Shown here: one piece after another, positions 16,219-24,124 of the stretch | Layout of the letters: each line of letters starts with the position of its first letter | Position numbering within the stretch: the first letter of the stretch is position 1 | Origin: Oryzobacter faecalis | GTDB taxonomy: Bacteria > Actinomycetota > Actinomycetes > Actinomycetales > Dermatophilaceae | Direction: 5' to 3' | Length of the DNA stretch: 64,000 bases | NCBI RefSeq assembly: GCF_046764005.1 | Contig: NZ_JBKOFW010000010.1 | Span: 44,522 to 108,521 of the forward strand | The notes under the pieces: generated by a model | What the model saw: only the letters and a program-made list of their open reading frames with translations | Databases searched by the model: none | What the model was told of the DNA's origin: nothing | Made by a program: the position numbers and the translations under genes

Positions 16219-17913
16219 TCAGACCGCGGCGGCGCGGGCCAGCGCCTCGCGCGTGGCGGCGTGCCGCCCGAGCACCCGCTCGACCGGCTGGACGATGCGC
16301 TCCTGGGCGACGCCCTCGATCGAGGCCCGCAGGCGCCGGTCCATCACGGCGCCGCGGCGGCGTGCGCCGATGCCTGCGAGCCACCGCGCGACGACGGCGA
16401 GGAGGAGCCCGCCGAGCAGGCCACCGAGCAGCAGCACGGCCGGGATCGGCAGCACCCCCCAGGTCGGCGGCTCGCCCACGACGACGTCGAGCTGGAGGAG
16501 CCCCATGACGACGTAGAAGGCCAGCCACAGCAGGCCGGCCACGGCCGCCCCGGCGAGGAGGAGCTGCAGGGCCCCGACGACCCGCCACCACACCGGGGAC
16601 CGGGCGAAGAGGGAGGTGCCCACGACGGCCTGGTCGAGGGCGTCACCGAGCCCGGCGCCGGGCGGGGTCGCGGCCCGGTCGACCGCCTCGGCCCACGGCG
16701 TCGGGAGGTCGGCGCCCGCGCGGTCGGAGAGCCGGCGCGTCGCGAGGTCGACGGCGGCACGCGCGGCCGGCGACGGCGGCGGCAGCGAGGACCGGCCCAG
16801 CACCGAGCGGACGTCGGCGTCCGAGACGCTGATGTCGCGCCCGTCGAGCCGCAGCCGTCGCAGCGGCCGCGCCCGCACCCGGTGGACCCAGCGGGTGAAC
16901 GGCCATCCCGTGGAGGCGACGGCCTCCCTGCGGTAGTCGCGGCGCACGGCCTCGACGACGGTGGGGACACCGGCGCTGCGGGCCAGTGCCTCGAGGAGCT
17001 CGGTGCGCGCGGTCGCGTCGACGGAGGGCTCGGAGGGCGCCACGTGGTCGGCGAGTGCCCTGGCCGCCATCCGGACGTCGCCGGCGAGGCGGGCGCGGGT
17101 GGCGGTGCGCGCAGCGACCGCGTTGGCGAGGCGCTGGCGCAGCTCGTCGGTCCCCTGGCCGGAGGCGACCGACGTCGCGAGGACGGTGGCCCGCGGCACG
17201 CCGTCGCGCTCCATGAGCCGGACGAGGTCGGCGCGGCACTGCTCGACCTGCTGCGGGGTGAGCCGGTCGACCTGGTTGAGCACCACCATCGTCACGGCCT
17301 CGTGGGTGGCGAGCGCGGCCACGTGGTCGTCGTGCAGGCGGGCGTCGGCGTACTTCTGCGGGTCGGTGACCCAGACGAAGAGGTCGACGAGCTCGAGGAC
17401 GCGGTCGGCCTCCTCGCGGTGCGCGACCTCGCGGGAGTCGAAGTCCGGGAGGTCGAGCAGGACGAGCCCGTCGAGCGTCCCCACCGGCCCGGCGCCGTCC
17501 TGCCCGCCGTCGGCCCCACCCGCGTGCGTGGAGGCGGGGACGAGGTGGCGCCTGCCGACGCCCAGCCAGTCGAGGAGCTCTCCGGCGGGCTCCCTCCCCC
17601 ACACGGCCGCGGTCGGGGTCGAGGTCGTGGGCCGACGGACGCCGACCGTCGCGACGGCATCGCCGACGATCGCGTTGAAGAGGGAGGACTTGCCGCTGCC
17701 CGTGGCGCCCGCGAGCGCGACGACGGTGTGTCCGCCGACGAGGGCGGTGCGTTCGCCGACCTTTGCCACGACCGTGCCGGCGCGGTGGCGCTCGTCCGCG
17801 GGCAGCTGCTCTCCCCCGGCGTCGACGGCCGCCGAGAGCGCGTCGGCGGCAGCGGCGAGCTGCTCGGGCGACACGACGGCACCGCGGGCCGAGCCCATGC
17901 GGAGCGGGCTCAC
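16219..17913 (-). CDS. Dynamin-like/YfjP-family GTPase, second of tandem pair
   Basis: 564 residues. The P-loop is LAGATGSGKSSLFNAIVG, the switch-I Thr lies in RPTTSTPTAA, G3 is LLDLPDFDS and G4 is VLNQVD. The middle is helical and basic. Two hydrophobic stretches near residues 455-480 and 492-520 should anchor it in the membrane. A short basic tail follows. The GTG start at 17913 overlaps the upstream GTPase stop as GTGA, so the two products are probably made together and may form a heteromeric membrane-remodelling or stress complex. Family assignment is by motif only. Confidence 0.82.
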   Translation of the reverse strand: MSPLRMGSARGAVVSPEQLAAAADALSAAVDAGGEQLPADERHRAGTVVAKVGERTALVGGHTVVALAGATGSGKSSLFNAIVGDAVATVGVRRPTTSTPTAAVWGREPAGELLDWLGVGRRHLVPASTHAGGADGGQDGAGPVGTLDGLVLLDLPDFDSREVAHREEADRVLELVDLFVWVTDPQKYADARLHDDHVAALATHEAVTMVVLNQVDRLTPQQVEQCRADLVRLMERDGVPRATVLATSVASGQGTDELRQRLANAVAARTATRARLAGDVRMAARALADHVAPSEPSVDATARTELLEALARSAGVPTVVEAVRRDYRREAVASTGWPFTRWVHRVRARPLRRLRLDGRDISVSDADVRSVLGRSSLPPPSPAARAAVDLATRRLSDRAGADLPTPWAEAVDRAATPPGAGLGDALDQAVVGTSLFARSPVWWRVVGALQLLLAGAAVAGLLWLAFYVVMGLLQLDVVVGEPPTWGVLPIPAVLLLGGLLGGLLLAVVARWLAGIGARRRGAVMDRRLRASIEGVAQERIVQPVERVLGRHAATREALARAAAV

Positions 17914-19619
17914 CGCACCACCGCCCGGACCCGGCCGGCGGCGCTCGAGAGGCGCACGGCCTGGTCGGCGGGGGCGACGCTGTCGGCGAGCGCCGTGGCG
18001 TAGCGCGCTCGCTCGGCGTCGTAGAGCTCGTCGGTGAGCTCGAGGAGGCGGGCGCGTGCCTTGGCGGCCATGTCGCGCACGGCCTGGTCGCCGAAGATCG
18101 CCTCGAGGACGCGCTGCGCCAGCAGGGCGGTGCCGCCGGCGATGCCGATCTCGGCGCCGACGAGCCCGCCGGTGCTGCCGAACGCGACGAGCATGAGGAA
18201 CAGGCCGATCGCGTTGACCCCGTAGGCCGCGATCCGGGCGTTGGTGCGGCGTCCCGCACCCTCGGACCGGACGAGCTCGAGGACGTCGCCCTGCCAGTCG
18301 CGCACGAGCCGCTCGACGTCGGGGCCGAGGTCGGCCGAGGTCTTGGTCAGTGCCGGGTGGTCGCGCAGCACGGCGGGCCCGCCCGCGAGGCGCCGCCACG
18401 CGCGGACCGTCTCGGAGGTCGCGGCCTCGGCGTTGGAGAGCAGGAGCGCGGCGACGCCGGTGTGCAGCGCCTCGTCGAGGGAGCCCGACGGCTGCGGGGC
18501 GCCCTTGACGGCGGCCGTCACCTTGTCGCGCCACCGCGAGATCGTCGACTCGACCTGGCGGAAGAACTCGCCCGTGCCGACGAACTCCTGCCAGCGCGCG
18601 AGGACCTCACCGCGCAGGAGGGTGCCGTCCGTCATCCCGTCGGCGACCCGGCGGCGCGCCTCGGCGAAGGCCTCGTCGGTGGCGCGGCGCAGGGCGGCGG
18701 CGGCGTCCTGCTGGTCGCGGCTGGCGACGACGAGCTCGGCGGTGCGCCCGGACAGCGACTCGACCGCACCCCGCAGGGTCTGGCCGACGACGATGGAGCG
18801 GGCGCGCGCGTCGCCGGCGAGCGCCTCGAGCCACGAGCGGAGGCGGTCGACGGCCTGCTCGGGCAGCCGGCCGTCGTCATCGAGCGTCGTCTCGGGGATG
18901 GTGAAGATCGGTGCGGTCGGCAGGCCCTGCTCGCGGAGCATGGACGCGAGGTGCGGACGGATCTCGTCGACGGCCTCCGGCGGGATGCGGTCGAGCACGA
19001 TGGCGACCGCGGTCCCCCGGTCGGCGGCCGTGCGGAGGAGGTCCCAGGGGACGGCATCGGCGTAGCGGGCCGCGGTGGTGACGAACAGCCAGAGGTCTGC
19101 CGCCGAGAGCAGCTGGGTGGCGATGGCACGGTTGGCCGAGACGACGGAGTCGATGTCGGGCGCGTCGAGCAGCGCCATCCCGGCGGGCAGCGACCTCGAC
19201 TCGACGAGGCCCACCGTGCCCGGCTGCTCATCGTCGACCGACCCGCCGGTGACGCGGGCGAGGTCGGGGAGGATCCGGGCCCCCTCGAACCACGCGGCGT
19301 CGTCGGGGTGGTGGACGAGCACGGGCGAGGTCGTCGTGGGCCGCAGGACACCGGAACGGCTCACGCGCGCACCGACGACGGAGTTGACGAGGGTCGACTT
19401 CCCGGCACCCGTGGAGCCGCCGACCACGGCGAGCAGCGGGGCGTCGAGGGAGCGCAGCCGCGGGAGGACGTAGTCGTCGAGCTGCTGGAGCAGGGCCCGG
19501 CGCGAGGCCTCGGCGCGGGCCCGTGTCGGCACGTCGAGCGGGAGGCTGGCCCCGTCGACGGCCTCCCTGAGGGTCTCGACGGCGGAGACCAGCCCCTCCA
19601 CGTCTCCGACCACCGTCAC
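17910..19619 (-). CDS. Dynamin-like GTPase, first of tandem pair
   Basis: 569 residues. Its N-terminal P-loop is VVGGSTGAGKSTLVNSVVG, followed by GVLRPTTTSPVLVHHPDD (switch I), ALLDAPDIDS (G3) and a degenerate G4, AIVLDRIPPE. A long helical domain follows. Two adjacent hydrophobic segments (GVNAIGLFLMLVAFGSTGGL and VGAEIGIAGGTALLAQ) near residue 470-500 resemble the membrane paddle of bacterial dynamins. The GTG start is leaderless: TACCCT sits six bases upstream. It is divergent from thpR. The role is unknown; dynamin-like pairs in actinobacteria are linked to cell-division or envelope stress. Confidence 0.82.
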   Translation of the reverse strand: MTVVGDVEGLVSAVETLREAVDGASLPLDVPTRARAEASRRALLQQLDDYVLPRLRSLDAPLLAVVGGSTGAGKSTLVNSVVGARVSRSGVLRPTTTSPVLVHHPDDAAWFEGARILPDLARVTGGSVDDEQPGTVGLVESRSLPAGMALLDAPDIDSVVSANRAIATQLLSAADLWLFVTTAARYADAVPWDLLRTAADRGTAVAIVLDRIPPEAVDEIRPHLASMLREQGLPTAPIFTIPETTLDDDGRLPEQAVDRLRSWLEALAGDARARSIVVGQTLRGAVESLSGRTAELVVASRDQQDAAAALRRATDEAFAEARRRVADGMTDGTLLRGEVLARWQEFVGTGEFFRQVESTISRWRDKVTAAVKGAPQPSGSLDEALHTGVAALLLSNAEAATSETVRAWRRLAGGPAVLRDHPALTKTSADLGPDVERLVRDWQGDVLELVRSEGAGRRTNARIAAYGVNAIGLFLMLVAFGSTGGLVGAEIGIAGGTALLAQRVLEAIFGDQAVRDMAAKARARLLELTDELYDAERARYATALADSVAPADQAVRLSSAAGRVRAVVR

Positions 19620-19625
19620 GGGTCA

Positions 19626-19631
19626 AGGGTA
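19626..19631 (-). promoter_or_regulatory. Leaderless -10 box (TACCCT) of the dynamin-like operon
   Basis: TACCCT on the minus strand, then six bases, then GTG at 19619. Confidence 0.5.
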
Positions 19632-19685
19632 ACGACCACGAGGTGTGGTCCCCACCATTGACCGGGGCGCGGCGAGGTCCCACGC

Positions 19686-19691
19686 GATGAT
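19686..19691 (+). promoter_or_regulatory. Leaderless -10 box (GATGAT) of thpR
   Basis: GATGAT matches the common NANNNT form and is followed by six bases and the ATG at 19698. It diverges from the GTPase promoter about 55 bases away. Confidence 0.4.
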
Positions 19692-19697
19692 GACGGC

Positions 19698-20255
19698 ATG
19701 CGGATGTTCGTCGCGGTCCTCCCCCCGGACCGGGTCGTCGAGGACCTCGACGACTTCCTCGAGGTGCGCCGCGACGCGGCGGGCGCACCCCGCTGGTCGG
19801 CGTCGCACCAGTGGCACGTGACCCTCGCGTTCCTGCCCGACGTCCCCGAGCGCGCGGTCGAGCCCCTGGTCGACGGAACCGCCGCGGCGGCAGCACGCAC
19901 CGAGCGGATGTCGTTGTCGCTCACCGGGGGTGGCTGCTTCCCCGATGTCGCGGCGGCGCGCGTGCTCGTCGCGGAGATCGGTGGGGGCGAGTCGCTGGCA
20001 CCACTGGCCCGAGCGGTCCGCTCGGCCGCCTCGGTCGTGGGGGCCGCCCCCGACGGTGGCCCGTTCCGGCCGCACCTCACCCTCGGGCGGTTCGGCCGGC
20101 CGACCGACGCCACCCGCTGGGTGCGCCTCCTCGACACCTATCGCGGGCCGTCGTGGACGGTGGAGGACGTCGCGGTCATCGCGTCGCACCTGCCGCGGGA
20201 ACGCGGGCACCGTCCGCGCCACGAGGTCCTCGCGAGGGTGCCCCTCAGCGGCTGA
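19698..20255 (+). CDS. thpR: RNA 2',3'-cyclic phosphodiesterase
   Basis: A 185-residue member of the 2H phosphoesterase superfamily. The two catalytic HxTx motifs are HVTLAFL (near residue 42) and HLTLGRF (near residue 126), at the usual spacing. The opening MRMFVAVLPPD matches the LigT/ThpR family. It hydrolyses 2',3'-cyclic phosphate RNA ends. Its last 11 bases overlap the end of the convergent glycosyltransferase gene. Confidence 0.92.
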   Translation: MRMFVAVLPPDRVVEDLDDFLEVRRDAAGAPRWSASHQWHVTLAFLPDVPERAVEPLVDGTAAAAARTERMSLSLTGGGCFPDVAAARVLVAEIGGGESLAPLARAVRSAASVVGAAPDGGPFRPHLTLGRFGRPTDATRWVRLLDTYRGPSWTVEDVAVIASHLPRERGHRPRHEVLARVPLSG

Positions 20256-21342
20256 CGCGGACCTCGTCGCACAGCTCGCGGGCGGCACCGGCCCACGTGG
20301 CCCACGACAGCACGGTCGCCCCACGGTCGCGGCTCGCGCGCGCCATCGTCCGCCACCGTTCGTGGTCCGTGAGCCGGGCCAGCGCGTCGACCGACCCCGC
20401 GACGAGGTCGTCAGGGTCGACGAGGAACCCGGTCACCCCGTCCTCGACGATGCTCGGCACGCCACCGGTCCGCGCGGCGACGACCGGCAGCCCGGACGCC
20501 GTCGCGTCGGTGAGGGTCACGCCGCCGGCGTTGGCACGGGCGGGCTCGAGGAGGACGTCGTGCGCGGCGTACAGCTCGCGCATCCGTGAGCGCCGGACCC
20601 GACCGACCCGCCGGACACCCGAGGGCAGCCCGGGCGCGTCGCCCACGACGGTGAGGACGTTCCGGACGCCGCGGTCCCGCAGCCGGGCGACGACCTCGAG
20701 GGCGACGTCGCCGCCCTTGCGCGTCCAGTCGCTGCCGACGAACAGGACCCGCAGCGGCTCCCCCGGCCACGGGCCGCGCGAGGGCTCCGTGGCCACCACC
20801 GACGGGCCGAACGGCGAGACCCGCACCCGCGACGGGTCGACGCCGTAGTCGTCGACGAGCGAGGCGGCCGCCCAGTCGGAGGCGAGGAGGAAGCCCGCCG
20901 CACGGCGGGCGGTCCGGCGCCCGAGGGCCTCCCCCTGCCAGCGCGCGGGCGCGGAGAGGCTCGAGAACAGCGGGTAGTAGCCGACGAGGAGGCGGAAGGT
21001 CGCATCGCTCACCTCGACGACCGGGACGTCGAGGTCGGCGAAGGCGAGGGTCGAGGACGCTGCCACCGACAGCACGACGTCGACCCGCGCGGCCGCCACC
21101 GCCTCGGCCACGGCCGGCCCCGTGGCCCGGCTGGTCGCGAGGCCGTGGCCGGGCAGGTAGCCGCGTCGCAGCGCCCCGAGGGCCCGGGTCGCGGCGCGGT
21201 CGAGCAGGTGGTGCGGCACGTCGGGCACGGGCACGTGGACGACCTCGGCCTCCCGGCGCAGCGCGGCGACCATCGGCGTGAGGATGCCGGACCAGGAGTC
21301 GGGGTCGTCGAGGGACCACGGCGTGAGGAACCCGATCCGCAT
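20245..21342 (-). CDS. Glycosyltransferase, GT-B fold (family 4-like)
   Basis: 365 residues. The N-terminal Rossmann-like opening is MRIGFLTPWSLDDPDSWSG. The C-terminal donor-binding half has LRVLFVGSDWTRKGGDVALEVV and LEPARANAGGVTLTDATASG followed by a GGVPSIVEDGVTGFLV segment, diagnostic of retaining GT4 enzymes. AGGAGGGCGAGG ends immediately before the ATG, and TACCTT upstream could be the -10. It is isolated from the large polysaccharide locus but part of the same glycosyltransferase-rich chromosome region. Donor and acceptor are unknown. Confidence 0.88.
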   Translation of the reverse strand: MRIGFLTPWSLDDPDSWSGILTPMVAALRREAEVVHVPVPDVPHHLLDRAATRALGALRRGYLPGHGLATSRATGPAVAEAVAAARVDVVLSVAASSTLAFADLDVPVVEVSDATFRLLVGYYPLFSSLSAPARWQGEALGRRTARRAAGFLLASDWAAASLVDDYGVDPSRVRVSPFGPSVVATEPSRGPWPGEPLRVLFVGSDWTRKGGDVALEVVARLRDRGVRNVLTVVGDAPGLPSGVRRVGRVRRSRMRELYAAHDVLLEPARANAGGVTLTDATASGLPVVAARTGGVPSIVEDGVTGFLVDPDDLVAGSVDALARLTDHERWRTMARASRDRGATVLSWATWAGAARELCDEVRVSR

Positions 21343-21480
21343 CCTCGCCCTCCTGTCGTCCCCGCCGAAGGTACCGGGCCGGTCCCGGGACTGTGCGTGG
21401 ATCCGGCCGGAGCCGGCGTCAGGACCAGCGCAGAGGTACCGAACCCCCCGGTGAGCGGTCTGAGCAGGTAGGACTTGGGC

Positions 21481-22497
21481 ATGGACTGGTACCTCGAGCG
21501 CGCGGATCTCGTGGGAGAGCTGCGCCACGAGGTGGGCGCGTTCCTCCGTCGTCATGCCGTGCCGCAGAGTGGAGCCGACGTGGAGGATGCCGAGCTCATC
21601 GTGAGCGAGGCGGTCGGCAACGCGATGCGTCATACCGGAGGTCCCGTGTGGGTGGCCCTTGCGTGGACCGGGGATCACCCCGTCCTCCAGGTTCTCGACT
21701 GCGGTCCGGGCTTCGACTCGGAGCTGCTTCGACCCAGCATGGCCGTCTCGACGACGGGAGGCGGACGCGACCTCCCGCGAGGCCACGACGAGCTCGCGGC
21801 TGAGGAGGAGTCCGGTCGGGGCCTGATGATCATCCGACTGCTCTCACCCGACGTCGCGGCGACCGCCCGAGCCCACGCCGGCATGGTGCTCTCGATCTCC
21901 CTTCCGGTCCGGCGCGCCCCCACCCGGAGCCTGGACCCTCCTCGGCACCACACCAGCTCCCTCCCCGACCTGGACGAAGCGCGCCCGGAGGGCGGTTTCG
22001 GCAAGGAGTCGTTCCTGCGGGCGCTGGTGGTGCAGCTGTCCCGCGCCGTGGAGGAGGACCACGGCCCCGATGCCGCCGAGGCCGCGGTGGCCCAGGTGGG
22101 CGGTGACGTCGGCGGCCAGATGGAGGAGGAGTTCCGACTCGCGGAGTCCGTGGTGGGCCGGCTGTCGCCCGCTCAGCTCGGCCAGTGCTTCGTGCGGCTG
22201 AAGCACGCCATCGACGGAGGTTTCAGTGTCGTGGAGGCGAACACGGAGCGAGTGGTGCTGGAGAACACCCGCTGTCCGTTCGGCGAGGCCGTCCGCAAGG
22301 CACCGGCCCTGTGCCGCATGACCTCCAGCGTCTTCGGCGGGATCGCCGCCAGGAACAACGACACCGGGGCCTCGGTGCTCCTCGAGGAGCGCATCGCCGT
22401 CGGCGACCCCGGGTGCCGGGTCATCGTGTACCTCGGCGCCCACCCTTCGGAGGTCGACCCGTTCGTGCACCACTACCGGTCGCCACGTCGTCCTTGA
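21481..22497 (+). CDS. HATPase_c (anti-sigma/serine kinase-type) fused to a probable MetOD1 domain
   Basis: 338 residues. Residues 1-145 are a GHKL ATPase of the RsbW/SpoIIE-partner type: N box EAVGNAMRH (43-51), G1 box DCGPGF (73-78), G2 box SGRGLMII (111-118). There is no dimerisation/phosphoacceptor domain. Residues about 172-335 look like the cysteine-containing methanogen output domain 1: NTRCPFGEA (Cys265), ALCRMTSSVFGGIAARN (Cys278). The two Cys could bind a metal or act as a redox switch. Codon third positions are visibly less GC-biased than neighbours (many GAT, CGT, GGA). The start is ATG 21481 behind AGGTAGGA. No obvious sigma-factor partner is nearby. Confidence 0.8.
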   Translation: MDWYLERADLVGELRHEVGAFLRRHAVPQSGADVEDAELIVSEAVGNAMRHTGGPVWVALAWTGDHPVLQVLDCGPGFDSELLRPSMAVSTTGGGRDLPRGHDELAAEEESGRGLMIIRLLSPDVAATARAHAGMVLSISLPVRRAPTRSLDPPRHHTSSLPDLDEARPEGGFGKESFLRALVVQLSRAVEEDHGPDAAEAAVAQVGGDVGGQMEEEFRLAESVVGRLSPAQLGQCFVRLKHAIDGGFSVVEANTERVVLENTRCPFGEAVRKAPALCRMTSSVFGGIAARNNDTGASVLLEERIAVGDPGCRVIVYLGAHPSEVDPFVHHYRSPRRP

Positions 22498-22542
22498 CGG
22501 CTCGGCCCACCGCAGGTTGGGGCCGTCGGTCCCGCACGCAGG

Positions 22543-22580
22543 GGTGCCACCCACGGCGCAGGGGTGCCGCGGGTGGCACC
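22543..22580 (+). terminator. Hairpin after the HATPase-MetOD1 gene, in an otherwise empty 219-bp gap
   Basis: GGTGCCACCC (22543-22552) and GGGTGGCACC (22571-22580) are exact reverse complements with an 18-nt loop, 46 bases after the stop. There is no U tract. The rest of 22498-22716 shows no credible gene on either strand. Confidence 0.45.
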
Positions 22581-22716
22581 TGGGACCATGATGGCAAGAC
22601 CCTGCGCTCAGCAGGGTTATCGCGACAGAGGATTCCTGGACGGCGGCGATGGTGCACCTCGCGGGTCGCGCCCCCGCAGGAGCCGCCGCAGGCGCTCCGC
22701 GCGGTGCGGCGCTCAG

Positions 22717-22790
22717 CGCCCCCGGCAGGACTCGAACCTGCGACCTCGAGATTAGAAGGCTCTTGCTCTATCCGGCTGAGCTACGGGGGC
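22717..22790 (-). tRNA. tRNA-Arg (anticodon UCU)
   Basis: A minus-strand cloverleaf: acceptor GCCCCCG/CGGGGGC, D-arm GCTC-GAGC, anticodon loop CTTCTAA with anticodon TCT, T-arm GCAGG-TTCGAGT-CCTGC, discriminator G. The anticodon stem AGAGC/TCTCG pairs only in its three middle positions; the 27-43 (A/G) and 31-39 (C/T) pairs are mismatched. CCA is not encoded. Confidence 0.85.
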
Positions 22791-22857
22791 GTGGCGCCCG
22801 GCCAGCGGACGCCGCCGCCAGTGTAGGTGCGCCGCCCGCCCGGCACGCTCCGCCCGC

Positions 22858-24081
22858 TCAGCCCGCTCCACCGGACGCGAGCTGCCGCGAGCGGCGCAGG
22901 GCCAGCTCGGCGAGCGCGGCGGCGACGTCCGGGACGACCGCGTCGTCGAAGGCCGCCCGCGGCGAGTGGTTGTCCTCGGCGAGGGAGAGGTCGTCGTGGA
23001 CCGCCGCCCCGATGTTGAGGTAGCAGCCGGGCACCTCGTCGAGGACGAACGACATGTCCTCCGAGCCGGCCTCGGGGTTGGGCATGTCGGCCCACCGGTC
23101 CTCGCCGAACAGCTCGACGACGGTGCCGCGCGCGAACTCGAACTCGGCCTCGTCGTTGACGGTGACCGGGTAGCCGTTGCCGATCGTCACCTCCGCGGTC
23201 ATGCCGTGGGCCTCGGCGATGCCGCGCGCGACCCGGGTGACGACCTCGTGGGCCCTGGCGCGGTGCTCCTTCGAGAAGGTCCGCAGGGTCGCCTCGACGT
23301 GGGCGTCGTCCGGGATGATGTTGTCCTTCGTCCCCGCGGCCACCTTGCCGACGGTCAGCACCACCGGGTCCCACACCGAGAACTGCCGCGTGACGGCCGT
23401 GTGGAACGCGAGGACGATCTCGCACGCCACGGGCACCGGGTCGCGGGTCTTCTCCGGCGCCGACCCGTGGCCGCCGAGACCGCGCACGACGACGTGCACC
23501 TCGTCGGCGGCGGCCATGAGGGGCCCGGGCCGCCCGAACCAGGTGCCCCGCGGGAAGTCCGCCGCGTACACGTGCACGGCGTAGGCCGCGTCGACGCGCC
23601 GACCCGCGGCCTCCAGCAGGCCCTCGCGGATCATCGGCTCGGCCCCGCCCGGGCCCTCCTCGGCCGGCTGGAACATGAGCACGACGTCGCCGACGAGCTC
23701 CTCGCGCAGGCTGTCGAGGATGCGCGCGGCACCCACGAGCCCGGCGACGTGGAGGTCGTGCCCGCACGCGTGCATCGACCCCGGGCGCTCGGACCGGTAC
23801 TCGACGTCGACCTCCTCGGTGACCGGCAGCGCGTCCATGTCGCCGCGGAGGAGGACGACGGGGCGCTCGCCCTCGTGGGGGGCCCGGCCCCGCAGCACCG
23901 CGACGACGGAGTCGAGCGACTCCCCCAGGGTCACCTCGAGGTCGATGCCGTCGAGCGCCTCGAGCACCAGGCCCTGGGTCTCGGGCAGCCGCAGCCCGAT
24001 CTCGGGGATCCGGTGCAGTGCCCGGCGCAGCTCGACGAGCTCGGGGGCGATGGCCCGGGACAGGCTGAGGGCGTCGGTCAC
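22858..24081 (-). CDS. M20-family metallo-amidohydrolase (N-acyl amino acid or hippurate type)
   Basis: 407 residues. Opening ELRRALHRIPEIGLRLPETQ, GDMDALPVTEE, MHACGHDLHVAGLVGAARIL and FQPAEEGPGGAEPMI are the metal- and substrate-binding motifs of the M20D amidohydrolases (HipO/AbgB/IAA-amino acid hydrolase group). NPEAGSEDMSFVL with the conserved late Glu-Asp pair completes the site. It is expected to hydrolyse an N-acyl amino acid in the cytoplasm; no signal peptide is seen. The GTG start follows GGAAGGA. It lies 35-40 bases downstream of the PrsW gene. Confidence 0.9.
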   Translation of the reverse strand: MTDALSLSRAIAPELVELRRALHRIPEIGLRLPETQGLVLEALDGIDLEVTLGESLDSVVAVLRGRAPHEGERPVVLLRGDMDALPVTEEVDVEYRSERPGSMHACGHDLHVAGLVGAARILDSLREELVGDVVLMFQPAEEGPGGAEPMIREGLLEAAGRRVDAAYAVHVYAADFPRGTWFGRPGPLMAAADEVHVVVRGLGGHGSAPEKTRDPVPVACEIVLAFHTAVTRQFSVWDPVVLTVGKVAAGTKDNIIPDDAHVEATLRTFSKEHRARAHEVVTRVARGIAEAHGMTAEVTIGNGYPVTVNDEAEFEFARGTVVELFGEDRWADMPNPEAGSEDMSFVLDEVPGCYLNIGAAVHDDLSLAEDNHSPRAAFDDAVVPDVAAALAELALRRSRQLASGGAG

Positions 24082-24124
24082 GGTGGTCCTTCCGGTCGGG
24101 TCGTCAGGCGACCCCGGCAGCCTC

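Noticed and set aside
22498..22716. A small gene in the 219-bp gap before tRNA-Arg
   Set aside because: The short frames carry no ribosome-binding site plus plausible protein; only a hairpin is supported.
22717..22790. Attachment site or integrated island at tRNA-Arg
   Set aside because: No integrase and no direct repeat of the tRNA 3' end seen nearby; atypical codon use of the adjacent gene alone is too weak.
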